From: Mycobacterium sp.
GTDB lineage: Bacteria; Actinomycetota; Actinomycetes; Mycobacteriales; Mycobacteriaceae
Reading direction: 5' to 3'
NCBI GenBank assembly: GCA_016197405.1
Contig: JACPVR010000007.1
Location: forward strand, 310,001 to 374,000
DNA: 64,000 nt
The notes beneath the pieces are model-generated. The model made no database searches, was not told the DNA's origin, and saw nothing but the letters and a program-made list of their open reading frames with translations. Below, in pieces: positions 20,564 through 28,963 of this stretch (the stretch's first letter is position 1; each line of letters starts with the position of its first letter). A program made the position numbers and the translations under genes.

Positions 20564-21753
20564 AGCGAAAACCCGTGCCGGTGCAGCCAGTCGGTCACGA
20601 TGCCGACCGCCTCGCGCAGCGTGCCGCGCTGGTCTGGGCCCGCGTAGTAGTGGTTGGCACCGGCGATCTCGTGCATCTCCTTGTCAGGATGCCCGAGGGC
20701 TTCGAAGATCCGGCGGGTGTGACTCGGCGTGCAGGCATCGTCGGCGAGGTTGCCGATCACCAGCGCCGGCACCGCGATATCCGGACCGGCCTTGACCGCG
20801 TCACCGTTGGCGTCGTCGTAGCTCCACTGCGACAGCCAGCTGCGCAGCGTGCAGAACCGGGCCAAGCCGACGGGGGAGTTGTTTACCACTTGGGGGTCGC
20901 CCAGATAGCACGTGCCGGGAGCGCGGTCATTGGGGTCGACCGTGGTGTCCAGCCAGCGTGGGTCGGCCATGGTGCCGTGTACGACGAATGCGTACTCGTC
21001 ATCGGGACGCCCGGCGGCCTTGAGCTCGGCCAGTTTCTCCTTGACCCACTTGGTGATTCGCCGGTTCCGGGCGATCTGCGCCGCGTGATAGCGCTCCAGG
21101 AACTCGGCGGTGTAGGGCGGCTGGTTGGGGTTGTCGGGGTTGTAGAGGTCGAGCTCCGGGTCCCGCTTGGACGGGTCGGACTCGTCGAGGATGGAGGCGT
21201 CCATCCACTCGGTCATGGTTCCGTGCCGGCTGATGTGTGCGGCCAGCAGCATGATGGCGTCGGCGGGGATGAGCCCCAGGGCGGTCAGGTCGGGGCCGTC
21301 GCCCGACGGGCTGGCGGTGACGGTCGGGTGCTGGGCCTGCTGCTGGTAGAACACCGACAACGATCCGCCGCCACTCCAGCCGGCCAGCACCACCTTGGCG
21401 TAGCCGAGCCGATTCTTGGCGTCTTTGATGCATTCGCCGAGGTCCTCGACGACCTTTTCCATCAGGAGTGCGGAGTCGGTGCCACGGAAGCGGCTGTTGC
21501 AGTAGATGACGTGATGACCGGCGCGGGCCAGGCCGTTGATCATCGGCAGGTAGGCGCCGCCACCGATGGGGTGCATGAATACCAGCACGGTGTCGGACGG
21601 TTTGTCCTTCGGCTTGAGCAGGTAGCTCTCCAGCACGACCAGCTCGGCGACACCGCCGTACACGTCGCGCACAGCCGAATTATTCTGGAAGGCAACGAGA
21701 TACGGGATGCGCTCGTAGTCGTGCTTGACCGGTGCCTCGGTGGTCTGCGTCAT
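20560..21753 (-). CDS. Alpha/beta hydrolase
   Basis: A 397-aa alpha/beta-hydrolase. The nucleophile elbow is GWSGGGS, the acid is likely in NLADDACTP, and the His is in GANHYYAGPD near the C-terminus. The oxyanion-type stretch VLVFMHPIGGGAYLP comes early. The ATG at 21753 (MTQTTEAPVKHDYER) lies 1 nt after the dioxygenase stop. It could be a C-C hydrolase or esterase acting on the ring-cleavage product; the family alone does not tell which. Confidence 0.82.
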   Translation of the reverse strand: MTQTTEAPVKHDYERIPYLVAFQNNSAVRDVYGGVAELVVLESYLLKPKDKPSDTVLVFMHPIGGGAYLPMINGLARAGHHVIYCNSRFRGTDSALLMEKVVEDLGECIKDAKNRLGYAKVVLAGWSGGGSLSVFYQQQAQHPTVTASPSGDGPDLTALGLIPADAIMLLAAHISRHGTMTEWMDASILDESDPSKRDPELDLYNPDNPNQPPYTAEFLERYHAAQIARNRRITKWVKEKLAELKAAGRPDDEYAFVVHGTMADPRWLDTTVDPNDRAPGTCYLGDPQVVNNSPVGLARFCTLRSWLSQWSYDDANGDAVKAGPDIAVPALVIGNLADDACTPSHTRRIFEALGHPDKEMHEIAGANHYYAGPDQRGTLREAVGIVTDWLHRHGFSL

Positions 21754-21754
21754 C

Positions 21755-22858
21755 TCAGTGTTGCCCCAAATCGTTGGCGAGAATCTCTTCGGACGGGATG
21801 AGCCGGCGACGGGTGTCGATGGCGATGATCTGCCAGTCGACCCTGTCGTATTGGTCGAACTTGCGCCGCCCGCGCTCCCTGGCGCTCTCTGGAGCGCCGT
21901 GGTGGACTCCCTGCGGCGCATGGCTGATCAGCCCCGGCGGCATCGTGATGCCGTAGATCGAGCCGCCGTGGAAGAACGCAATCTCGTCGAAGTCGACGTT
22001 GCGGTGATACCACGGCGTGCGTTCGGTGCCGGGCACACTCTCGGCCGGTTTGGGCAGGAAGTTCATCACATAGACGCCGGTGGCCTGCATGAACAGGTGG
22101 ACTGTCGGCGGCAGGTGGACGCTCTCGGACGTGATGACGGTGTAATCCTCGATGTTGAAGGTGAACGGGAAGTTGTCGCCGCGCCACCCTTCCACGTCGA
22201 GCGGATTATGTAGGTAGAAAAGCGAAGTCGACCCGACCCCGTTGATCGGGGCGTGCATCAGCCGCACTTCGTACTCGTCGCGGCCGTCATCGTCGATCGG
22301 TGCCGGTTCGGGGATGGTGGCCTGCGCGGGGTCGAACGGATGGTGTCTGCCCAGCACGCCCGCCGGGGGCACCCGGAAATCGTCGGTGGCCTGGATCATC
22401 AGCAACGTGGTTTCGCTGTCGGGGATCTGCCGCCAGGTGCAGGCCTTCGGCATGTACACCCAGTCGCCCTCGCGGTAGTTCAGCGGTCCGAACTCGGTCT
22501 CCAGCAGGCCGGACCCCTTGTGCACGAAGAACAGCACATCACCGTCGACGTAGCGGACGAAGAACGGCATGGGCTCGGTGCGCCGCGACAGCAGTATCAG
22601 GCAGTCCGCGTTGGAGAACATGAGTAGCGGGCTGCCGTTTGCGTCGGTGGAGTCACTGGGCTTCAGCTCGGTGGACAACACATCTGTGGAGCGCAACGGG
22701 CCGACAGACCGGTAGGCCGTGGGGTCGTTGCGGCGGTACATGTTGGCGGTCCGGCCGACGAAGCCGCCGCGGCCCAGTTCGTCGTCCTTGAGTCCGTCGA
22801 GATCGGCGTGGATGCGTTTCGGTGTCTTGCCCTTGCGCAGGTGGACGAACGATTCCAT
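21755..22858 (-). CDS. Homogentisate 1,2-dioxygenase-like cupin enzyme
   Basis: A 367-aa bicupin of the homogentisate dioxygenase family, shorter than the human enzyme. Near the C-terminus HRNVDFDEIAFFHGG and SHAPQGVHHGAPE hold the expected iron ligands. Compared with canonical HRNCMSEF, the position six after His is Asp and Glu comes one later, so the substrate may differ from homogentisate. It is the first gene of the operon, with AGGAG 7 nt before ATG 22858. No fumarylacetoacetase or maleylacetoacetate isomerase gene is adjacent, which also argues against plain tyrosine catabolism. Confidence 0.85.
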   Translation of the reverse strand: MESFVHLRKGKTPKRIHADLDGLKDDELGRGGFVGRTANMYRRNDPTAYRSVGPLRSTDVLSTELKPSDSTDANGSPLLMFSNADCLILLSRRTEPMPFFVRYVDGDVLFFVHKGSGLLETEFGPLNYREGDWVYMPKACTWRQIPDSETTLLMIQATDDFRVPPAGVLGRHHPFDPAQATIPEPAPIDDDGRDEYEVRLMHAPINGVGSTSLFYLHNPLDVEGWRGDNFPFTFNIEDYTVITSESVHLPPTVHLFMQATGVYVMNFLPKPAESVPGTERTPWYHRNVDFDEIAFFHGGSIYGITMPPGLISHAPQGVHHGAPESARERGRRKFDQYDRVDWQIIAIDTRRRLIPSEEILANDLGQH

Positions 22859-22882
22859 GCTCTGGCTCCTGTTTTTAGACTG

Positions 22883-22904
22883 AAACTAAAAGTGACATTA
22901 GTTT
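22883..22904. promoter_or_regulatory. inverted repeat, likely TetR operator of the catabolic operon
   Basis: AAACTAA at 22883-22889 and TTAGTTT at 22898-22904 are perfect reverse complements with an 8-nt spacer, in the only untranslated gap before the first gene (ATG 22858). This AT-rich palindrome stands out in high-GC DNA and is a natural site for the TetR encoded at 17834-18454. Confidence 0.6.
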
Positions 22905-22943
22905 TACTTGCGTGATCGTGTCAACGGCTGACGCGACTGTTTC

Positions 22944-24863
22944 TCAGTGAACGTGGCCGGAATCGATGCCCGGCATACCGGGCATCTGCGGCATCGGATC
23001 GGCGCTGCCGGGGGCGGGCGCCATCGGGTCGACGACCCGGATCCGGCGCATCATTTCGTGGTCCTCGTGGTCGAGCATGTGGCAGTGCCACACATATCCC
23101 TGCAGGGTGGAGCCGTCGGGGCCGACGAAAGGTGCGTCGGGATCGAAACCCAGCTCGTCGGCCGTCGGCCAGCGCACCAGGATGCGGGTGATCTGGCCGC
23201 GCGGGCACCGGACGGTGTCTTTCCAGCCCATCTCATAGGGCGCCGGTGGTTCCAGGGGGCCGGTGACATAGTTCTCCGCCGAGGGCGCCCATCGCTCGCC
23301 GACGCGGATGTGCATGCCTTCGTCGAGTCCGTACCGCGGGTGGTCGTAGTTCTGCCGCCCGATGACGCGAAACTGGATGAGGTGCAGGTGAATTGCGTGG
23401 ACCTGAATGGTGGCGTCGGTGTTGATGAGGTTCCACTGCTGCACGGTGCCCTGAGGTGCCTGGTCGATATCGGGGCTGCCGAACATGAGGTTGTCGATAT
23501 TCATCATGATCCACGACATCACCAGTCCCTTGGTGTAAATGCTGCTGTTGAGGGTGTGATCGACGAAGTTCGACGACGGCGGCGTGACTGCAGGCAGGGC
23601 CGGAGGCTTTCCCGGCGTCCCGCGCAGCGTCCTGGGGATCGAGGTGAACGTGCCGGGTTCCCCAGTTGCGATGAACTGCATGACTTCCCGGACCGCGGCG
23701 CCACCGGGCATCTGACCGAACAGCGAGATCTGCATCAGGTTGATCATCTCCACGGCGTCACCCGGGGCGAATCCGGAGAAGTCGACCAGAATGTCGTAAC
23801 GTTCGCCCGCCGCCATGTCCAGTGCGCCAACCAGGACGGGTTCGTCCAATAGTCCACCGTCGCTCCCTATGACCCAGAACGGCATGTTGTTGGAGAAGCT
23901 GATCCGGTAGTCGTTGAGTTGCGAGGCCTGGATGATGCGGAATCGGTAGACCCCGCGGTCCACCATCAGATTCGGCCACGCCTTGCCGTTGACCACGATG
24001 ACGTCGCCGGCCAGTCCGCCACCCCAGAGGTGCTCGAAAATCGGTGTGCGCACGCTGTTATAGCGCATCCCGCCGTTGCGGTAGAAGACCTTGTCCGAGA
24101 TGACCAGTGGGATTTCGTGGTCGCCGGCGGGCAGGCCCAACGGGTTGTCGTCACGTCCGGTGTCGAACTCGTCCCGAATCCAGTAGGGCGCGGCCAGGCC
24201 GGCGTACACGTTGAGTCTGGTCAACCCCATCGAATGGTCGTGGTACCACAGGTTTGTCGCTTCGAGGTTGTTGGCGAACCGGTAGTCGACGCTTTGTCCC
24301 CGGGTCATGCGCGAGGTAGGGAATCCGTCGTCGACCGGACGGTTCGGCGCGCCGTGTAAGTGGATTACCAGTGGAGGATCGGCGGCATCCTGCTTGCTGG
24401 CGCCGTGCACCCGGGGGTCGATGTATTCGGCCAGGATGTGGGTGCCGAGCTCGTTGACGAAAGTCGTGACGGTGTCCTCGTCACGGTGTGCCTCGATGAT
24501 CGGGCCGAGGTGGCTGACACCGTCGAATCCCCAGCTGCGCGCCGGCGGCATGTCGCGATGGAACTGATGGCTGCTCTCGGCCGCGACGATGCGGCCACCG
24601 AGCGGCCGTCGCGGCAGCATCGGGAGGTCGTCGACGTACTTCGCGAGTTTGGGTGACTGGAAGCTGACGATGGAGTAGTCGGGCAGCGACGGCTGATCGT
24701 GTTCGGTCGACGGCCAGTAGGGCGCGTCGTCTGCGCGGGCGGGCCTGCCGAACGCCACGGATGCGAAAAGGCTGCCCGCGCCCATGGCCGTCGTCGTCAA
24801 CATTCGGCGTCTGCTGATCTTTGGATCGGACTCCTGGAAATGTGCCACACCCTTCCGTACCAC
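22944..24863 (-). CDS. Tat-exported multicopper oxidase
   Basis: A ~639-aa multicopper oxidase. A Tat signal is present, SRRRML at residues ~17-22 followed by a hydrophobic stretch and an ARA cleavage site around residue 43. All four copper motifs are visible: HLHG, WYHDHSMG, HAIHLHLIQF, and WHCHMLDHEDHEMM near the C-terminus. Such enzymes oxidise Cu(I), phenolics or bilirubin-like compounds outside the membrane. The start is taken as GTG 24863, 5 nt after a TACCAT box (leaderless); GTG 24848 is an alternative. It is divergent from copC/copD, so copper handling is the likely role. Confidence 0.9.
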   Translation of the reverse strand: MVRKGVAHFQESDPKISRRRMLTTTAMGAGSLFASVAFGRPARADDAPYWPSTEHDQPSLPDYSIVSFQSPKLAKYVDDLPMLPRRPLGGRIVAAESSHQFHRDMPPARSWGFDGVSHLGPIIEAHRDEDTVTTFVNELGTHILAEYIDPRVHGASKQDAADPPLVIHLHGAPNRPVDDGFPTSRMTRGQSVDYRFANNLEATNLWYHDHSMGLTRLNVYAGLAAPYWIRDEFDTGRDDNPLGLPAGDHEIPLVISDKVFYRNGGMRYNSVRTPIFEHLWGGGLAGDVIVVNGKAWPNLMVDRGVYRFRIIQASQLNDYRISFSNNMPFWVIGSDGGLLDEPVLVGALDMAAGERYDILVDFSGFAPGDAVEMINLMQISLFGQMPGGAAVREVMQFIATGEPGTFTSIPRTLRGTPGKPPALPAVTPPSSNFVDHTLNSSIYTKGLVMSWIMMNIDNLMFGSPDIDQAPQGTVQQWNLINTDATIQVHAIHLHLIQFRVIGRQNYDHPRYGLDEGMHIRVGERWAPSAENYVTGPLEPPAPYEMGWKDTVRCPRGQITRILVRWPTADELGFDPDAPFVGPDGSTLQGYVWHCHMLDHEDHEMMRRIRVVDPMAPAPGSADPMPQMPGMPGIDSGHVH

Positions 24864-24877
24864 ACCGTATGGTATGG
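24855..24877. promoter_or_regulatory. divergent promoter with overlapping -10 boxes and imperfect palindrome
   Basis: TATGGT on the plus strand (24868-24873) ends 6 nt before ATG 24880 of the copC gene, and TACCAT on the minus strand (24874-24869) ends 5 nt before GTG 24863 of the oxidase. The two -10 boxes overlap. They lie inside an imperfect palindrome with arms CCGTACC (24855-24861) and GGTATGG (24871-24877) and TACCA/TGGTA as the exact core. A single bound repressor could silence both genes. Confidence 0.5.
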
Positions 24878-24879
24878 AA

Positions 24880-25266
24880 ATGCTCAATCGGCACAGATGG
24901 CTTCGTCCGCTTGCCTGTGTGCTCGGACTGATCTCGGTGTCAGTGGCGCCGGTAGCCGGCGCGCACGCCGACCGCGTGGGCACCGATCCTGCCGCCGGGT
25001 CCACCGTCGGCAGCACGGGGGCACAGGTCGCTGCCACGTTCGATGAACCGTTGGAATCGACCTTCGCGTCGATGTCGGTGGTGGGACCAGACGGCGCGAC
25101 GTGGTCGACCGGTGATGTCGTCAGCTCGGGCAACCGACTGTCGGTGGGGGTGCGTACATCCGGGCCGGCCGGTGTCTACACCGTGGCGTACCGATTCTTG
25201 GCTGCTGACGGTCACGTGGTGACGGGATCCTGGTCGTACTCGGTGGAGCCCGAAAGCCGGCCGTGA
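24880..25266 (+). CDS. CopC-domain copper-binding exported protein
   Basis: A 128-aa protein with a signal peptide. Cleavage after AGA would leave His29 as the mature N-terminus (HADRVGTDPAAGS), matching the CopC pattern in which the terminal His binds copper. The C-terminal AADGHVVTGSWSYSV strand carries the second conserved His. ATG 24880 is preferred over ATG 24874 because a TATGGT box lies exactly 6 nt upstream. It overlaps copD downstream by 4 nt. Confidence 0.87.
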   Translation: MLNRHRWLRPLACVLGLISVSVAPVAGAHADRVGTDPAAGSTVGSTGAQVAATFDEPLESTFASMSVVGPDGATWSTGDVVSSGNRLSVGVRTSGPAGVYTVAYRFLAADGHVVTGSWSYSVEPESRP

Positions 25267-26204
25267 CGCACCGCGCCGAGCCTGCATCGCTACCGGCCGC
25301 CTGGATCGGTGCCGTTCTGTCCGCAGGTGGTCTGGCAGTGGTGCTGTGGTGGCTGTCGAGCGCTCGTGCGGTGGCGGTGACACCCGAGTTGGTTCGCGTA
25401 CTTGCCGACTGTGCTGTCTTGTGTGCCTTGGGATTTGCGGTGATTCCGGTGCTGGATAGCGGCGTGTTCCGCGCCGAGCTGGCGCACCGGACAGCTCGGC
25501 CCCTTGCGGTGGCGTCGGTGCTGTGGTTGCTGGCCGAGCTTCTGCGGCTGCTGGTGATGGCCGGGCAGGCGGTAGGTCGTCCGCCGATCGAATTGGATAA
25601 CTCGGTGCTTTGGCTGTATGCGGCTCAGACAGTGCCGGGCCGGGTCAACATCACCGCCGCCGGGCTTGCCCTGATCGCGTGCATATTGGTGCTCGCGGTC
25701 CGGCGAATCCCCTCGGCCGCCGTCATCGCCTGCTGTGCCGCGGGTATCGCCTCGCGGTCCCTGACGGGCCATCTTGCGCAGACCCCGCTCGGCGTGGCCG
25801 TGGTGGCCGTGCATGCCGTTTCCGCCATGTTGTGGTGCGGTGTGCTGGTGGGGCTGCTCGCGGTGGTGCGCCACCGCATTGGATGGGCCCGGCTGCTTCC
25901 GGCGTACTCCCGGCTGGCCTTGTACTGCTTTGCGGCGCTGCTGTTCAGCGGAACGATCGGGGCGATGTCGGTCATCGACGTGCCCGCGGACTTGTACCGG
26001 ACGACATATGGCCGGCTGCTGCTCATCAAGATCGCGCTCGCCGCGGGGCTCGTGGTGTTGGGGTGGCGCAACCGGACGCGCTGGGTGCCGGCGGCGCGGT
26101 CCCAGTCGATCAGCGTCACCGGCTCGGCGCGGCGGGCAGCGGGTGAGCTGGCGGTGATGGCCGCCGCCCTGGTCGCCGCGGCAATGCTGGCTCTTGCCGG
26201 CTAG
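25263..26204 (+). CDS. CopD-family copper-resistance membrane protein
   Basis: A 313-aa integral membrane protein with about eight hydrophobic helices. The segments SLTGHLAQTPLGVAVVAVHAVSAMLWCGVLVGLLAV and SRLALYCFAALLFSGTIGAM contain the conserved His and pattern of CopD/YcnJ proteins. GTG 25263 overlaps the copC stop by 4 nt. It probably moves or buffers copper in the membrane together with CopC and the adjacent multicopper oxidase. Confidence 0.85.
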   Translation: MTHRAEPASLPAAWIGAVLSAGGLAVVLWWLSSARAVAVTPELVRVLADCAVLCALGFAVIPVLDSGVFRAELAHRTARPLAVASVLWLLAELLRLLVMAGQAVGRPPIELDNSVLWLYAAQTVPGRVNITAAGLALIACILVLAVRRIPSAAVIACCAAGIASRSLTGHLAQTPLGVAVVAVHAVSAMLWCGVLVGLLAVVRHRIGWARLLPAYSRLALYCFAALLFSGTIGAMSVIDVPADLYRTTYGRLLLIKIALAAGLVVLGWRNRTRWVPAARSQSISVTGSARRAAGELAVMAAALVAAAMLALAG

Positions 26205-26205
26205 T

Positions 26206-26769
26206 TCACGGTCGAAGCATGAACTCCAGGAAGCGTTCCCGCGCGGCATCGGTGAGCGGCCGTGGCTTCGACCCGGCCAGGTGCAGGAAACCGATGCCTG
26301 CGGCAAATGTCGTCCCCGCGCGCAACTGGGCCTCCTCGGCGGAGAAGCCGAGGTCGAGGAAGACCTGACGCACCGCACGGATCACCCGGCGGTCCGAGGA
26401 CTGCACGCCGGCGGCAACACTCTTGTCGGTTCGCGCCCACTCGCGCATGGTGCGCTCCAGCTTCCAGTGCCGCGGGCTGATCACCGCCTCGACCATCATC
26501 GACAGCTGTTCTCGTGGAGGGAGGTCCTGAATGTCGACGTAGATCTTGTGTTCCTCGCCGCGCTGCTCACCCCAGGATTCGATGAGCGCCGCCTTATAGG
26601 CGGCCATGTCGGCGAAATGCCAGTAGAAGCTGCCTTTGGTGACGCCAAGCCGTTCACAGAGGCTGTCGATCTTGAGGGACCCCAGACCGTCCTCGGCGAG
26701 GATCGAATAGCCGGCTCGCAACCAATCATCGACCGACAAACGGCTACTGCCAGGTGCGCGGGTTGCCAT
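26206..26769 (-). CDS. TetR-family regulator
   Basis: A 187-aa TetR protein with an N-terminal helix-turn-helix (DWLRAGYSILAEDGLGSLKI, then RLGVTKGSFYWHFADM). It converges on copD with only 1 nt between the stops and lies 40 nt downstream of the flavoenzyme operon start-to-stop series. A TAGGCT box 6 nt before ATG 26769 implies a leaderless transcript of its own. Its target may be the palindrome at 28970 or the copper promoter at 24855; neither can be decided from sequence. Confidence 0.88.
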   Translation of the reverse strand: MATRAPGSSRLSVDDWLRAGYSILAEDGLGSLKIDSLCERLGVTKGSFYWHFADMAAYKAALIESWGEQRGEEHKIYVDIQDLPPREQLSMMVEAVISPRHWKLERTMREWARTDKSVAAGVQSSDRRVIRAVRQVFLDLGFSAEEAQLRAGTTFAAGIGFLHLAGSKPRPLTDAARERFLEFMLRP

Positions 26770-26775
26770 GTCGGC

Positions 26776-26781
26776 AGCCTA
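26776..26781 (-). promoter_or_regulatory. candidate -10 box, leaderless tetR
   Basis: TAGGCT on the minus strand ends 6 nt before ATG 26769, the spacing expected when transcription starts at the first base of the start codon. Confidence 0.45.
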
Positions 26782-26808
26782 CGTCCAGCGCCGCGGTTTC
26801 ATCCGGTA

Positions 26809-27195
26809 CTAGCTGTCGAAGTCAACCCGCACGGTCAGCAGATTGGTACCGAAGGTGCGCACCCCGAAGCTGTTGAACTGCGGCAGTTCACGAAGGCGGG
26901 CGACGGAGTCGTCGTCAGGAATCAGGTGGGCGGTTCCGCTGCGCCATTTTCCGCGCAACCGCACCCGCACCCGCGGGTCGGCCTGGATATTGCGGATGTA
27001 CTGCGACTGGTCGCCGAACTCCGAGACGAACCAGAACGCTCCGTCGACGACCTTGCCGCCCAACGGCGTGCGGCGGGGCTGACCGGATTTGCGTCCGGTG
27101 GTCTCCAGCAGCGTCTGCAACGGGTTGCGGCGCATGATCGGGTTGGCGATGTGTTTCTGGAAGAAATTGGTGAACGCGGGCTGCTGCGTCGGCAT
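26809..27195 (-). CDS. Deazaflavin (F420)-dependent nitroreductase-family protein
   Basis: A 128-aa protein of the Ddn/DUF385 family. Typical features are TTGRKSGQPRRTPLGGKVVDG, FWFVSEFGDQSQYIRNIQADPRVRVRLRGKW, and the small split-barrel size. Relatives use coenzyme F420 to reduce quinones or nitroaromatics. It lies 4 nt downstream of the azoreductase-like gene and is the last gene of a three-gene flavoenzyme operon. The N-terminal part (FQKHIANPIMRRNP) resembles the membrane-associating segment of Ddn. Confidence 0.85.
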   Translation of the reverse strand: MPTQQPAFTNFFQKHIANPIMRRNPLQTLLETTGRKSGQPRRTPLGGKVVDGAFWFVSEFGDQSQYIRNIQADPRVRVRLRGKWRSGTAHLIPDDDSVARLRELPQFNSFGVRTFGTNLLTVRVDFDS

Positions 27196-27199
27196 GGGT

Positions 27200-27808
27200 C
27201 TATTTCACACCCTCGAGGCGGGCTCGCTCCAGTGCTTCTTCACACATGGCGGCGCGCTCCTGCGCGGTCCACCGCGTCGTCGGTTCGACCACCAGTGCAT
27301 CGACGTCGTAGCCCAGCATGGTGAACACGTACTTCAGGTAGGGCAATTGGAAATCCTGCAGTTCGGGATGGCGGCCGTCGTAGGCGCTGCTGCGGGTCAG
27401 CAGCAACTGCACGGGTTTCCCGTCGCCCAGGGCGCCGACATGTTCGCCGTGCTCATTGAGGGTGAAGCTTGCGATCGGTTGCACGATGATGTCGATCCAG
27501 GCCTTCAGCGCGTGCGGGATATGCCAATTCCACATCGGCGACGACACCACCAGCCGGTCGAAACCGCGGACCCGTTCGATCTCGGCGAGCACGTCGGTCC
27601 AAACCTGTTCCTGCGCATCGGTGACCGGGTCGCCGTACAACCGGGCGAACTTCACGATCGCGGCGTCGCGGCCGAAGCGCAGCAGGTCGTCGTCCCACAC
27701 CGAGAACCGCTCGTACTCGTCACCGCAGGCCTGCAGATATGCCAGCGCCAGTTGTGACGACAGGGCGTCGTCGCCCTTGGGGCTGCCCTCGATCCAGAGC
27801 GTGCGCAT
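27200..27808 (-). CDS. FMN-dependent NADH-azoreductase / quinone reductase
   Basis: A 202-aa flavodoxin-fold protein of the AzoR/NQO family. The FMN loop near the N-terminus is IEGSPKGDDALSSQLA, and the central SSPMWNWHIPHALKAWIDIIVQP is diagnostic. Enzymes of this type use NAD(P)H to reduce quinones or azo compounds with two electrons. ATG 27808 shares one base with the preceding stop (TGATG), so translation is coupled to the monooxygenase-like gene. Confidence 0.88.
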   Translation of the reverse strand: MRTLWIEGSPKGDDALSSQLALAYLQACGDEYERFSVWDDDLLRFGRDAAIVKFARLYGDPVTDAQEQVWTDVLAEIERVRGFDRLVVSSPMWNWHIPHALKAWIDIIVQPIASFTLNEHGEHVGALGDGKPVQLLLTRSSAYDGRHPELQDFQLPYLKYVFTMLGYDVDALVVEPTTRWTAQERAAMCEEALERARLEGVK

Positions 27809-28956
27809 CACACCATCGCCGTTCGCGGGATCTTCATACCCAAAGTCAGTGCACCGGCGAGCTCACGGCTGGTGTCGTAGTCGAAGACGACGTGCCCCGA
27901 CAACACGTCGACATCGCGCTTGAAGCGCTGTAGCGGACTGTCCAGGAAATGCACACTGGCGCCGGAAGCCTCGAACAGCGAGGCGATCACGGCGCGCGAC
28001 TCGTGCACGATATGCGCCGCCGCCAGTCGGGCCTCGCCACGGATCTCGCGCGACACGGAATCGCCTGTGGTGACGATGTTCTCGATCTCGGCGACGGTGT
28101 CGTCGAGCAGACCGTGCAGTGCGCGCAACCGGACCCGCGCTTCGGCCAGGCGGGCCTGGGCGATCGGTTTGTCTTTCTGCATGACGCCCTCGTAGGCCAA
28201 TACCCGACCGGCCACGCGTTCGGTGTAGAGCTCGGTGACGCGTTCGGCGCTCCCGAGGGCCGGCATGGCGGCCAGCAGCGCCAACGCGGGCACCATCGGC
28301 CAGCGGTAGGTGGGGCTGTCGTGCAGTTGTGCGCCCGGTGCGGTGCCGCCGTAAATGTCCGCGACGCGCACCAGCCGATGCTCGGGGACGAAAGCATCGG
28401 TGATGACCGCGTCATTGGATCCGGTGGCCCGCATACCGTCGGTGTGCCAGACATCCTCGACGGTCGCCTCATCGGCTGGGAGCAGCGCCAACGCCGGATA
28501 GATACCGTCGTCGGGGCCGCACAGCGCGCCGACGATGATCCAGTTGCCATGCATGACGCCGGTCGACCAGGACCACTTGCCGGTGAGCCGGATGCCGCCG
28601 TCGACGGGGACCCCGCGCCCGGTGGGGGCCAGCGGGGCCGGTGCCAGGAAGGGCCGTGTCCCAAAGGCTTCTTTCTGGGCCTGCTCGCCGAACAGCGCCA
28701 ACATCCAGTTGTGCAGCGCATAGAAGCCGATGGTCCACGCGCTGGACGTGCATCCGTGCGCCATCCGTCGGACCGGATCGAGGATCTCGGAGAAGGCGGC
28801 CTGCTCGCCGCCGAACTGCTTGGGCACCAGTAGGTCGGTGAAACCCGACGCGGTCAGGTCGGCCACGGTGGCCGGGGGTAGCTGCCGGAGCTCCTCGGCT
28901 TCGCGGGCGCGTTCGGCGAGGTGTCCGATGAACTCGGTGGTGATGGCGCTGGTCAT
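27808..28956 (-). CDS. Acyl-CoA dehydrogenase-fold flavin monooxygenase (HsaA/DszC-like)
   Basis: A 382-aa protein with the acyl-CoA dehydrogenase fold. PKQFGGEQAAFSEILDPVRRMAHGCTSSAWTIGFYALHNWML near residue 45-85 is typical of two-component flavin monooxygenases rather than of FadE enzymes, and the usual catalytic Glu motif is absent. Such enzymes take reduced flavin from a partner reductase; the azoreductase-like protein downstream could supply it, though that is a guess. The ATG at 28956 follows a TAGGTT box by 7 nt (leaderless). Confidence 0.78.
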   Translation of the reverse strand: MTSAITTEFIGHLAERAREAEELRQLPPATVADLTASGFTDLLVPKQFGGEQAAFSEILDPVRRMAHGCTSSAWTIGFYALHNWMLALFGEQAQKEAFGTRPFLAPAPLAPTGRGVPVDGGIRLTGKWSWSTGVMHGNWIIVGALCGPDDGIYPALALLPADEATVEDVWHTDGMRATGSNDAVITDAFVPEHRLVRVADIYGGTAPGAQLHDSPTYRWPMVPALALLAAMPALGSAERVTELYTERVAGRVLAYEGVMQKDKPIAQARLAEARVRLRALHGLLDDTVAEIENIVTTGDSVSREIRGEARLAAAHIVHESRAVIASLFEASGASVHFLDSPLQRFKRDVDVLSGHVVFDYDTSRELAGALTLGMKIPRTAMV

Positions 28957-28963
28957 GCCGAGG

